Part shown: positions 56,301-64,000 of the stretch, in pieces
How positions within the stretch are numbered: position 1 is the first letter of the stretch
Layout of the letters: every line of letters begins with the position of its first letter
From: Septoria linicola
Lineage: Eukaryota > Ascomycota > Dothideomycetes > Mycosphaerellales > Mycosphaerellaceae
Direction: 5' to 3'
Length of the DNA: 64,000 nt
NCBI GenBank assembly: GCA_024114885.1
Contig: CP099428.1
Coordinates: forward strand, 744,001 to 808,000
The notes under the pieces: model-generated
The model's input: the letters and a program-made list of their open reading frames with translations, nothing else
Database searches by the model: none
What the model was told of the DNA's origin: nothing
Made by a program: the position numbers and the translations under genes

Positions 56301-56667
56301 CGCAATCATGTTCAACGATGTGTTGAGTAAGCCGGAATGTCAGCATTTGGTGCACAAATTGGCAAAGTGTACATTTCCGTTTGTTTGTGCGCACGGGAGG
56401 GTGGGCATGGTGCCGGTGATGGATTTGGGGAGGAGTGGGGAAGCGTTTGGAGGAGGTCTAGGCTTGACGGCGGCGAAGTCAGAGCAGACCCGGAGCAATG
56501 GTGAGGATCGAGAGGGGTACGGATGTGAGTGGGATGGCAATGAGGGACGCATAGGGTTGGGGAGACTTGGTCAGTTCATTGGGAACGTCAAACAGGTCGC
56601 AGAGGATGAAGGAGACGATGAAGAAGAAGAAGAAATGTCGGAAGCAAGTCCGCACAAGTTTGCATAG
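53311..56667 (+). CDS. MLH3: DNA mismatch repair protein MLH3 (MutL homologue)
   Basis: The N-terminal GHKL ATPase motifs are visible: SLLENSLDAGATKIDV (motif I), VDDNGSGIP (II), GSTGTFLAEL (III, lacking the usual Arg-Gly) and FGNMPVRVKQ (IV). After a long disordered linker (NLS-like RPRKRRRRRN) the C-terminal endonuclease domain carries DQHAASERVILEDL, the DQHA(X)2E metal motif, then SRSCRSAIMFND and CAHGRVGMVPV. MLH3 pairs with MLH1 and nicks DNA in meiotic crossing-over and mismatch repair. The 1118-residue frame is intronless and ends in an acidic tail (EGDDEEEEEMS). ATG 53311 is the first Met in frame; 53347 is the alternative. Confidence 0.9.
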   Translation: MHLENQETAPAAMNDQPVPLKPQHEPTPATEPGRILPLSPDAIAQIHSSKHITTLQGVIASLLENSLDAGATKIDVSVDWKRGSCSVDDNGSGIPAAEFREAGGLAKMYCTSKRSAAGIENGSKHGSTGTFLAELAAMSLLTITSVHHRQTTISGMLTLHHGRAISRQTTNTETADSANVYHKHGTSVSVRDLFGNMPVRVKQRALAHDSGNEDDKAWSELRYNAVALLLAWPCPCAIRIRDLAIQNRKFNVTSGSTSALTERSLGQLTGRSVRHDLRDALPAIFQASLAPPESRSKWVPLSASTSLVSLKGMICLEPAPTRQCQFIAIGISPYGRGDNHHELYHVVHKLFTNSSFGGLEDDVSRTASDRLGEHSVKAQKGLDRHAMYYLQLSFRESARGGDIDHATMEDATMKSLIEVLEAAIHAWLESNHFRPRKRRRRRNNEQDRPTASRNASRLASPTHEVMSNISRTPTGGVDADDDASAETSETEGLSKRRRVIDLSKDFTLSRPAPADFLLEDGDWHHRSRVRLGLLRALPQRAASSRLASSNEPGSSTSGHDLGAAVNNINDHATIAVNTFRVAPLSAGELNDNRTTPRHTSATRSPSSDDFGLMEDADLLTAETAPQDHTTIWTDPISKQTFQVNSRTGVVLPVADNVASISATCTSAGELRQRAAIDTAVSSTGQPISLSRREALARTIPSTSKHEKQKWLPGFLREWKNPIFAKRDEEAIPTASISGPGLIEQLEEERRCCVDDKYHGAFSKQGEQTSGGTSLSRAALRHAEVIGQVDQKFILVRMPSSQDENNLEHHLGFGSTLVLIDQHAASERVILEDLLADMIAPTPITTTPGSIIKSASLIQSTTRAKPLTFELSSREHDLFTRHEGHFRHWGITYTVPPHTFASSLDSHERPGTQSHRLVVTRLPTAIAERCSNFPTLAIELLREEIWALEDRTRKPTRPSLPPPPQSEGAADSPSAWLSLLPAMPAKMLNMLHSRSCRSAIMFNDVLSKPECQHLVHKLAKCTFPFVCAHGRVGMVPVMDLGRSGEAFGGGLGLTAAKSEQTRSNGEDREGYGCEWDGNEGRIGLGRLGQFIGNVKQVAEDEGDDEEEEEMSEASPHKFA

Positions 56668-56949
56668 CAGAGCGGAGTAGAGCTGGCCCCAATTCTCTTG
56701 CCGGCGTCCGGTGGTCATCAGAGTAGTCTAGCCGTGCTTGCTGATTCGCAATGCCTGCTGTGTACCCCAATGAGCAGAACCTTAAAGCACCATGCATGCC
56801 CATCCACTCCAAGCGTAGCATCCCATCCACATCGTCACCAAGCTCGTCGGGCCACGACGCCCCCCGTCCATCGCAATCGTTCCTCTAATGCGTGATTTCA
56901 GCCTTCCATATGCCCATCAACAAACACCCGCAAATGCAATCCCGATGTT
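56668..56949. other. Spacer between converging genes
   Basis: MLH3 (plus) and the minus-strand exons below converge here; nothing else recognised. Confidence 0.4.
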
Positions 56950-57531
56950 CTAATCCCACTGCGCACGATGCGAATCATTTCCCCGGTACGGCTCATACGA
57001 AGGATCCGGCCGCGAGCCACTAAGCAAAGCCAATCTATCACTGTGCATGAACGGCTCCTCAGGGCGCGGTGCTGGGTAGAACTCAGCTCGCGGTGCTGAA
57101 GAAGGAGGGTCTTGTCTGTGCTCTGAAGGTCTATAGTAGTACTCGTCATGGTCTTGCATGCTATAATCCTCAGCAGCAGTAGCAGCACGACTGGGACGGG
57201 AGGCGGATGCATCGATGAGTGGGAGGCGAGAGCTATGCACTTTGGGTCCAGCGTTCGTTTCCTGGTATGTTTCACGGAGAGTGTCATAACGTGGTTGTCG
57301 TGAGGTGTACGAATAGTCGTCGCTGTGGTAAGAGCTGGTGAGATGGGTCAGTGCCTGATCTTGAGCTCTGCAGATCAAGCTAAATCTGATCTTGAGGTCG
57401 CTAGCTGATAGAGCATGACCAACTCACCTCTCGCGCTCGTACCTCATCTCCTCTTCCTCATACTCGAGAGCCCGTCTATCATTGTAACGCTCCTCAGATG
57501 GTTGCTGCCGTGGGTTTTGCTCCTGTGCCTC
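56950..57531 (-). other. Downstream exons in frame with the NCBP3-like gene
   Basis: Directly after the TAG ending the NCBP3-like frame, the same frame continues with a charged stretch (ALEYEEEEMRYERE) to 57428. A 93-nt intron (GTGAGT to CACCAG, 57427-57335) then joins it to 57334-56950 (SYHSDDYSYTSRQ, ending HRAQWD). There is no early ATG, so these look like 3' exons of the gene upstream. The text before TAG (TTCTGATTTCATCTAG) looks like a 3' splice site, which would remove the stop, but the nearest 5' sites give introns of 36 nt (GTGCGA) or about 57 nt (GTCGAT). A separate gene is the alternative. Confidence 0.45.
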
Positions 57532-59043
57532 CTAGATGAAATCAGAAGCTCCCTTCCGCCGTCGCACCTTCTCCGGAAAGAGATCGACTCCTGCTGCGAT
57601 TCTGTTGGGGAAGAGATCCTGCTGTCGTTCTTTGCTTGCGCCCAAAAAGGAAACCTCGTTCTTCGCTCCTGCACCTTTGATGCTGAAACCGCTACTCGCT
57701 GGCTCTCCATTGAGTCGTCCTGCTTGTGATGCTGCAGCTTTCTGCGCGAACAAGTCTCGTGGCTTCTCGTCTCGTGACTGTCGGGGTGCTGCTGGAGTGT
57801 CGTAAGTGACTTGCACTCTATCTGGGCTGATGTCGAAATTGCCAACAGCAGCCGCCAAAGCATCATAGTGTGATGCGGTGGCGTCCTTGAGGACGTGCTT
57901 ACCTGATGATGTTTTGTGGGCGAACAAGTCGACTGGTGACTTGCTTCTGCCATTGCTCTTCTTACCAGGAAACAACTCTGCCTTCATGCTTTCCCTCGCA
58001 GAACGGTTCTCGTTGCTCGATCGGCGTCGTGGAGGTGGAGGTGATCGTCTTCGTGCTGTTTGCCGATAAGGTTGATCGTCGCTGAATCCGAAGCGGCCAT
58101 CGCCATCTCTCGCAGGCGATCTACTTCGCGATCGATCCTTGAGTCTGCCATTTGACTTTTGGGCGAAAAGGTCTTCTTCTTGTCTCGGCCGTCTACTCCT
58201 GCTCCCTGCAAACAAGTCCTCATCGGATCGAATGCTTGCTCTTCGTGCTGGTGCCGTCGGTGGTCGTCTCGCAGCTAGAGACGCTGCATCGTCATCGTAC
58301 AGGTTGACATCGAACGGCTTCTCGGCAGTCGGGCTTCTCGTGCTTCGCGAGCGTTCTCGTCTCTCGTATCGACCTCGTCCGCGCCCTCTAGCTCGTCCTC
58401 TTCCACCACCACGGCCTCTGCCGAATCGTGTCTCTGGGTCGTATTCAGGGTGGTTGAGGTAGTATGCGCTCTGTACCGCGGCATTCTTCGCCTTCTGATC
58501 GGTCACCACAGCTTGCCGTATGGTGAGCTCAGCTTGTGGGTGTGTGATGCTGGCTTTGGCGGGCCGAAGCTCAAGCGGATCGTCTACAGTCGGCGTGGCA
58601 GCGAGAGTCCGCAGTGCTTCGGAAGCAGCTTCGGCCGTATCGTAGATGAGGTTCGCGCTGTGGTCGTTGACCCATTCCACTCTGCGAAAAGCCTTGCTGG
58701 GAAAGTGGTCTCGCGCAAAGTTCTCCACATCCTGCGTGTTCATCTCGCCCAGACCGCCAATGTGCACCTTGGTGGCAGCAATGTCTGCCTGCGACAGCTC
58801 GCCGTCCTCGACTGCGCCTTCCACGCCGTTCATCTGCTCATTTTCTGCCTCTGTGGCCATCGAGGGTCGCTGCATCACGTCGTTAGTCTCTCTTCTTCCT
58901 CGGCAGCCGGCTCTTCACCATCGTCATCATCCACGCACCGCATTTAGCTCTGCGGCGGCTCTTTGCATCGCTGCTAATTCGGGATCGACCTCGGCGTCCA
59001 TGTCGACGTCCATCTCAAAGTCCATGCTCTCGTCGGTCGCCAT
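57532..59043 (-). CDS. NCBP3-like RNA-binding protein
   Basis: Exon 1 (59043-58939) encodes an acidic start (MATDESMDFEMDVDMDAE). A 69-nt phase-0 intron leads to exon 2 (58869-57532). The fold KVHIGGLGEMNTQDV, HFPSKAFRRVEWVNDHSANLIY and the following YYLNHPEYDPETR are typical of the nuclear cap-binding subunit 3 family (PF10309), an RRM-like domain. After it come an RG-rich stretch (GRGRGGGRGRARGRGRGRY) and SR/RS blocks with repeated DLFA or LFP motifs (DLFAGSRSR, DLFAQK, ELFPGKK), which fits an mRNA-processing or export factor in the nucleus. 480 residues if the TAG at 57532-57534 is used. Confidence 0.75.
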
Positions 59044-59842
59044 GGCAGCGGTGGTGATGGTGTCGTGCGCCGCGTCGACGTCGGCGGTGTAGGGTGATAT
59101 TGCACGCGTCACCGTGCTGGCAGTGCTTCAGCGCAATCGCGCTGTCGGAGGTGGAATGCGGGATGGATTCGAGGTTGCTGTCGGTGATGGTCGTTTTGGA
59201 AGGTTGTTGTTATTGGATCAGGGTGAGCGATGGGAGAGTAGTGTCACCGGAACGCGCTGTCACAGGCGCTATTTGCTTAATCGTTGTTGAAGTGAGTCGT
59301 CTGAGGTGAATGTGAACTGTTGTCCTCAGCTGTCGCAAGGTGGGCTGTGACGAGGCTGTATTGAACCTTATTTCTCGGATCCCGGGCCGAGTAATAGTAA
59401 TGCACAGTTCGCGTCAGGTTCGTGTGCCATCAATCCATTGCCATATGTTACGTCTCTGTTATAGCGTGAACTGTCTCACCAATACGGCAAACATGATAAT
59501 CATATGAGATATAGTGGTAAGTGCCGTCAATTGAGAAGAGCCCGGATTCCAATTGTGTCCCAGCTGTAGGATACAACCATGCCTACGGTCTGTCTTATGC
59601 GTAGTCGGAACAGCTAGCTCAGCGTTCCAATAGAAAACAGGGGCACTTGAGCGCGTGATAGGCGCACATATGACTTAAATACTTTCGGGAGACCCCTATG
59701 ACATCCAGCAGTTCCCCTTGAGCACAAGACAGACTGTACTTAACGCTGCTACACACCATCCTGACTGGCAAGTCTTGTCCTTCTACTGTCCCTGCTCCAC
59801 AAGCATGGCGATCACCTGCTTCTGTCGAGGTTTAAGATCTTT
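59044..59842. other. Intergenic region
   Basis: Upstream region of the NCBP3-like gene; no gene or RNA recognised. Confidence 0.4.
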
Positions 59843-60319
59843 CTAAGTCAACCACTGCACGTTCTTGTCGCTTTTGAAGTATTTTCTGAGATAGGCTTTT
59901 GCAGACTGATTGAGCCTCTCTTGCAAAGCGCCATTCTCGAATGCCACCGAGTAGCCGGACTCTCGCGACTTCATTTTCGCTCGTGTCGGTTCGAGCTTCT
60001 CGCTACCCAAACAGTCGATCAATCTTCGCTGCTCAACGGGCTGGAGGTCATGCCAGGTCAAATGCGTATAGCCCAGTGGATAGCGCTCGTCTAGGTACTC
60101 TCTGGCGGCTCGATTGAGAGCTGCCTGAAATAGTTGCAGATCACGGCTCAGGCTTTCCCAGAGCAGAGCTTGTTGACCTAAGTCCGGCGTGCTGGCAATC
60201 AGCTGCTGATTGCCCACGCCCGCCTTGGGCTGCGTAGCGTCAGCTTCCATTGCTCGGGGCCGGATGGATTGCTCTCGGTGTGCACGCAAATGATGTGGAT
60301 CTTCCAGGCTGAATTCCAT
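59843..60319 (-). CDS. Hypothetical protein downstream of MED18
   Basis: From ATG 60319 the frame encodes 158 residues (MEFSLEDPHHLRAH, LWESLSRDLQLFQAALN, REYLDERYPLGYTHLTWHDL, LNQSAKAYLRKYF). The helical, charged look and absence of membrane segments suggest a soluble protein; ATG 60250 is a shorter option. It lies 111 bp after MED18 on the same strand. No family recognised. Confidence 0.5.
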   Translation of the reverse strand: MEFSLEDPHHLRAHREQSIRPRAMEADATQPKAGVGNQQLIASTPDLGQQALLWESLSRDLQLFQAALNRAAREYLDERYPLGYTHLTWHDLQPVEQRRLIDCLGSEKLEPTRAKMKSRESGYSVAFENGALQERLNQSAKAYLRKYFKSDKNVQWLT

Positions 60320-60430
60320 GGTAGACTGCGGGTGTCGTTGTGCTTCTTGCAATAGCGCTGCCTCCTGACAAACGCTGTCCCGGCGCCGTTCTGCCGGTGC
60401 CTGGGTCCTGAGATTCCGCGTGCCAGCATT

Positions 60431-61282
60431 CTATACCGCTACGTGTTTGACTCGGGTGTCGAGCGCCAGTCGATCAGGAGCGATCAAGTCCAGTGCGCCG
60501 GTGACCGAAGATTGGAAGGACATCAGTTCCTTGATGGCTTTGTCGTTGAGATCAGTATCCGCTCCGTCCTCAACTCGAATTGTAACTTCGATCAGCCAGG
60601 TGCCACTTCCATCCACTAGCTTCAGCTTCGACGCGACTACCGGTGCAGCGTCTATAGGATCTTGAGGCATTTGCCCATGGTGACTGTAGTATCGCAGGAT
60701 TTTGACTATTACGTTGTCTCGTACAAAGCGATTCCCGGTCTGAACATACTGGCGCTTGAATTGATACAATTGAGGCTGCTTCATTCGCGCGAGCTCATCA
60801 CTTGTTGCAGGGTGTTCTGTGACCGAGCGTGCGATATACCCGCTCAGGCCACTGTCAGGTACTGTGGGAGTGTGAGTTCAGTTATCGTCGCTGAAATCGT
60901 GTTCGAGCTTACCTGACTCTGCTCTGAACGTCCATGGCTGCACGTTGGATGGAGCCTCGTCCTCGACATCAAAATCGCGAGAGAGTCTATAATTTAGCAG
61001 TGGTTGAGCTACAGCAGACGGTTTGTTTTGAGATTGCTGCCCGGTGTAAGCGACGTATTCTCGAGTGTCTCAAGCTTTCAAGACCGTACTCGATTGAGAT
61101 CCGAGGGGCGTGGAGATGCATACCTTCTTGGAGACGGCGGCCTCCTGAGCCTTCTGCTGTGCATACAGCACGACATGTTCATTGATTGGAGTCGGCTGGT
61201 TACCTGACAGTCCGGCCAGAATGCTGAGGACCTGTTCCTCTCGTGCAGCTGGGATTTGCGTATAGAGCAAGTACTCGCGCAT
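60431..61282 (-). CDS. MED18: Mediator complex subunit 18
   Basis: Exons in gene order are 61282-61124, 61036-60913 and 60861-60431 (introns of 87 and 51 nt). The 237-residue product starts MREYLLYTQIPAAREEQV and contains WTFRAES, FKRQYVQTGNRFV, IVKILRYY, WLIEVTIRVEDG and the terminal DLIAPDRLALDTRVK, a pattern typical of Med18/Srb5. MED18 belongs to the Mediator head module, which links activators to RNA polymerase II. The 3' site at 61037 was chosen because it yields QSQNKPSAVAQPLLNYR in frame; the nearer TATAG site breaks the frame. Confidence 0.85.
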
Positions 61283-61968
61283 CTTGTCGAAGATCAGGCT
61301 GAAGCACGGTCGCCGATCTCGGCTGTATGGGAAGAGGTTGTTCTGTGGATGAATGGATGCAACGCTGCAACGGAGAAAATCAATGTCTGGGGATGGCGTG
61401 ATGGCGTGAGATGAGATGGGCAGGAGGATTCCACTCCAACACACTTTCAATTGTCGAAACGACATACGTCGCTCTCCAGCGCGCAGCGACAATTCGCGTC
61501 TCGGAGCTGGTGATGGTCCTCACCTTCACAGAGCTATGCTTGCTATGCCCGCTGATTCCGATGATCCGAGGCGCGTGAGAAAAGTGTCGGTGATGTGATG
61601 GCATGTGAAAGTTGAAACGTGCTTCGGGTGGCTTGCCTAGAAGTGTGCAAGCGTACTCCGCACTGAAGCTTTGAGCTAACTTAGATATTCCGCAATCCGG
61701 CGACATGATTCTGATAGTTCTATCGGCATATCCCACCTCACGCATCCACCACTCCCGCGTTCACTACACTCCTCGCACGCTCTCTCATATCAACCTCTGC
61801 ACCTACCTCGATCTGTACACGACCCTCTCGCACCTTCCGAACACTTTCAGAACCGATCAGCGACTGCCAAACCTAAAGTAACACGCTCACAAAAGCTCCG
61901 GACAACCGCGGGATATCTATAACAACTTTCACGCCGAACACTTCTAGTAACGACACGCACAAATCACG
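61283..61968. promoter_or_regulatory. Shared divergent promoter region, MED18 and KGD4
   Basis: The two genes start on opposite sides of 686 bp. No specific binding motif identified. Confidence 0.4.
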
Positions 61969-62426
61969 ATGCAGGCAACACGGCGGCTACTCCAGCACCG
62001 CCAGCCCATGATCCGCTTCCTGGGCAAGCGATCAGTTCCAAAGCGTGTGTCTAGCATGCATCTGTTCGATCAAGAGCCCTACTAACTATGCCCTCAGAGG
62101 TTGACCACACTCCAAAGCCACACCCAGAATCGCCTTCTCACGACCTCCCCACATCATTCGCAAACTACCGACAACAAGCGATCCAGCATGGCCCATTGAA
62201 GGGCGGACAGCAGAAGCCTTCGGCACCAGCAGGCGGACCAAGCGCAGCACCCATAAATCCATACGGAGCGATTGGAGGCAAGAGCGCAAAGGAATTGGGA
62301 CCCATCAGACCAGCACAGGGCGAGTTCGCAGACCGGAATGAGCTGCCGAAGAGGTTCCACCGGACAGCGTGGAGCCAGGCTGAGATTGATGCTATCGAGA
62401 GTGGAGGCGCGAGCATGTTTGCTTGA
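61969..62426 (+). CDS. KGD4: Mitochondrial 2-oxoglutarate dehydrogenase subunit 4 (Kgd4/YMR31)
   Basis: Exons 61969-62044 and 62098-62426 are joined over a 53-nt phase-1 intron with an ACTAAC branch site. The 134-residue product begins with a basic, amphipathic mitochondrial leader (MQATRRLLQHRQPMIRFLGK). It continues VDHTPKPHPESP, SFANYRQQAIQHGPL, LGPIRPAQGEFADRNELP and SQAEIDAIESGGAS, which are family hallmarks. This protein, once listed as mitochondrial ribosomal protein YMR31, attaches the E3 component to the 2-oxoglutarate dehydrogenase complex of the TCA cycle. Confidence 0.9.
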
Positions 62427-63300
62427 AGGAGTAGAGGGAGGCGCCTGCAGCGCGCGCAACTTGAAGAAGCAAAACGCCTATCGAGACGTGGAGTCATTGG
62501 ATCGTAGATGGGAGGCCTGTCCGGGCCCGGCGTAGAGGCTGCTGCTGTGGCGGCACGCTGGGATACCACCGAAGGCACAGAGATGCGCAGACGTACGAGC
62601 CTTCCAAAAGCATTGGAATAGGTATTGCACTGTACTGGTACGTGTAGATACGGGTAGAGCATAGATCTCGAGCACACATCACAACATGACCCAGATCGCT
62701 CGATGCCAGTCGCTTTCTCTAATTCTTCCACTCGCTTGTTTCCTCTGCTCTTATGAGGGACTCATTGACACGCGTGCAGTGATCCTTCTGTTGCACACGG
62801 CTATAAGTCCTGCTGCGAGCGACTTAGCTAGGATGAGATGAGATGTGCCTATATGTCCGGGATTTGCCGCCTTTTGAGTTCAGCACCTCACTACGTCCTT
62901 CCTGCACATCTCCTGCACGTTCCTCTGCGCCTTGAATCTTAGAGATGGATCGGACCGTGGTTGGTGCTGCAGGTGAACGACAGCACCTGAGCCCGATAGG
63001 TAAGATGACTTGTAGCGACCAACGGCGAGTATGATAGGCACTCGAAAGATAGAGGGCGAAGGTGGTGCAATAGAGTGTCTGTGGAGTTAGCGAAAGAGGA
63101 GTTGGTTCAGAGAAGCAAACAATGAAACGAATGTCGCGCACGAGAAGGAGCGTGTATGATGAGAAAGGACGCTGCTGCCGCAGAATGTCGTGCAGGGTTG
63201 AAGTATCCGTGGAAGGAGATTGAGATGGGTGGTAGTAATGGGAGTGGGAGTAGGCATAGAAGTTGAATCTTGAATATTGTTATTCAATGACCTAGATTCA
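62427..63300. other. Intergenic region
   Basis: Short frames only; composition drifts to AT-rich after about 63260, with repeated ATTCAAT words around 63270-63350. Confidence 0.4.
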
Positions 63301-64000
63301 GATTCAATTCAATTACTGAATTGAATCGCAATATTCACTCTAAATATTCAATGATTATCTATATACGTAGTAGTAATAACTTATTCTATAGCGCTATCTA
63401 CTATAATCTTAGTAATACCTAACTTCTACTAACTTTTAGTATATTTAGACTAAGTTATAGTAGTACTATTAAGCTACGAGTATGTCTATAGAATTATACG
63501 CCTAGCGCTACTAAACGTACGCTTAGACTTAGCGCTTATTAGTAATATAGATAGTATATTAATAGCTATCTATAAGAGTATAGGCTAAGCTTAGCGCTAA
63601 GTAGATTAGTACTACTATTCCTATTAAATCTTAAATATTTATAATATTTAGGAGCTGAAGTATTTAAATTCATTTAACGATTAAATAAATTAAATCTCCT
63701 AAATAGCTATTTATTATTTAACTTCTATAGAAGTAGGTCGTTAGAGGTAGTAGAGATAAATAAGATAGCGAGGCTACTAGAGACGTCTACGAGTAGAACA
63801 AGTAGAACGAGTAGAAGCGAGAGAGTAGCGAGTATAGCTAGATAGGCGTTTTAGAAAGCTAAAGCGTAGGCTTAGTCGCGTAGGAATACTATACGATAAT
63901 AGCGCGTTTCCTTATATTAGATATAGTATATAGGAGAGGTCTATATAATATAAGAAGGGTAATTTGATTATTATAGAGTTTAGTGTCCTTTTAATAGACC
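63300..64000. repeat. RIP-mutated AT-rich tract at the window edge
   Basis: From about 63340 to the end, CpA and TpG are nearly absent and TA-rich words dominate (CTATATACGTAGTAGTAA), with CpG kept (GCGCTA, ACGTAC). It looks like the second mutated repeat and probably continues beyond the window. The source element is not recognisable. Confidence 0.75.

Noticed and set aside
58275..58484. Arg/Ser-rich opposite-frame ORFs inside the NCBP3-like gene
   Set aside because: They are shadows of the RG/SR-rich coding strand.

Overview
The window is nuclear DNA of a filamentous ascomycete. Short GT-AG introns (mostly 46-80 nt, with CTAAC/CTGAC-type branch sites) interrupt genes on both strands, and the families are typically fungal: a Fung_rhodopsin membrane protein, secreted Ser/Thr-rich wall proteins, small Cys-rich secreted proteins, MED18, MLH3 and KGD4. 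Two AT-rich tracts (about 30.17-31.02 kb and 63.3-64.0 kb) have almost no CpA or TpG but keep CpG, which is the signature of repeat-induced point mutation (RIP). A Dothideomycete, perhaps Mycosphaerellales, is my inference from gene style; no marker proves it.

Layout. 0-5.5 kb: an FAD monooxygenase with an in-frame stop, a Cys-rich membrane/secreted protein, a GFA-family protein, a small Cys-rich secreted protein with a decayed copy, and a small membrane protein. 6-20 kb: a D-aminopeptidase-like serine hydrolase, two F-box-like proteins, an alpha/beta hydrolase, an atypical SDR, an aldo-keto reductase and an Asn-rich conserved protein, with gene-poor stretches between. 20-29 kb: an unknown gene, a membrane RING protein, an MFS transporter, a 99-bp tandem repeat and a Gly-rich membrane protein. 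29.8-34 kb: an interrupted tRNA-Asp locus beside a RIP tract, a small kinase and a second, partial tRNA-Asp sequence. 34-50 kb: a decayed paralogue of the Cys-rich gene, two secreted Ser/Thr-rich proteins, a 15-PGDH-like SDR, a rhodopsin-like membrane protein and a 10-exon GH35 beta-galactosidase. 49.5-62.5 kb is a denser housekeeping block: an MBOAT-type acyltransferase, a low-complexity fungal protein, MLH3, an NCBP3-like RNA-binding protein, MED18 and KGD4. The window ends in RIP-mutated DNA.

The main discovery candidate is at 29859-30052. Removing two GT-AG introns (59 and 53 nt, each with a CTAAC branch site) and one 10-nt insert at the standard tRNA intron position 37/38 leaves a 72-nt tRNA-Asp(GTC) with a fully paired acceptor stem, anticodon stem and T stem, the Asp discriminator G73 and a poly-T tract just downstream. 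The two GT-AG introns interrupt the A-box and B-box regions. A sequence 2.7 kb away (32695-32724) carries the last 30 nt of the same tRNA without an intron and is identical to the spliced product. It looks like a tRNA gene that gained spliceosomal-type introns.

I found no biosynthetic cluster, CRISPR array or rRNA. Exon joins were worked out by eye from frame, splice motifs and family resemblance, without transcript data.
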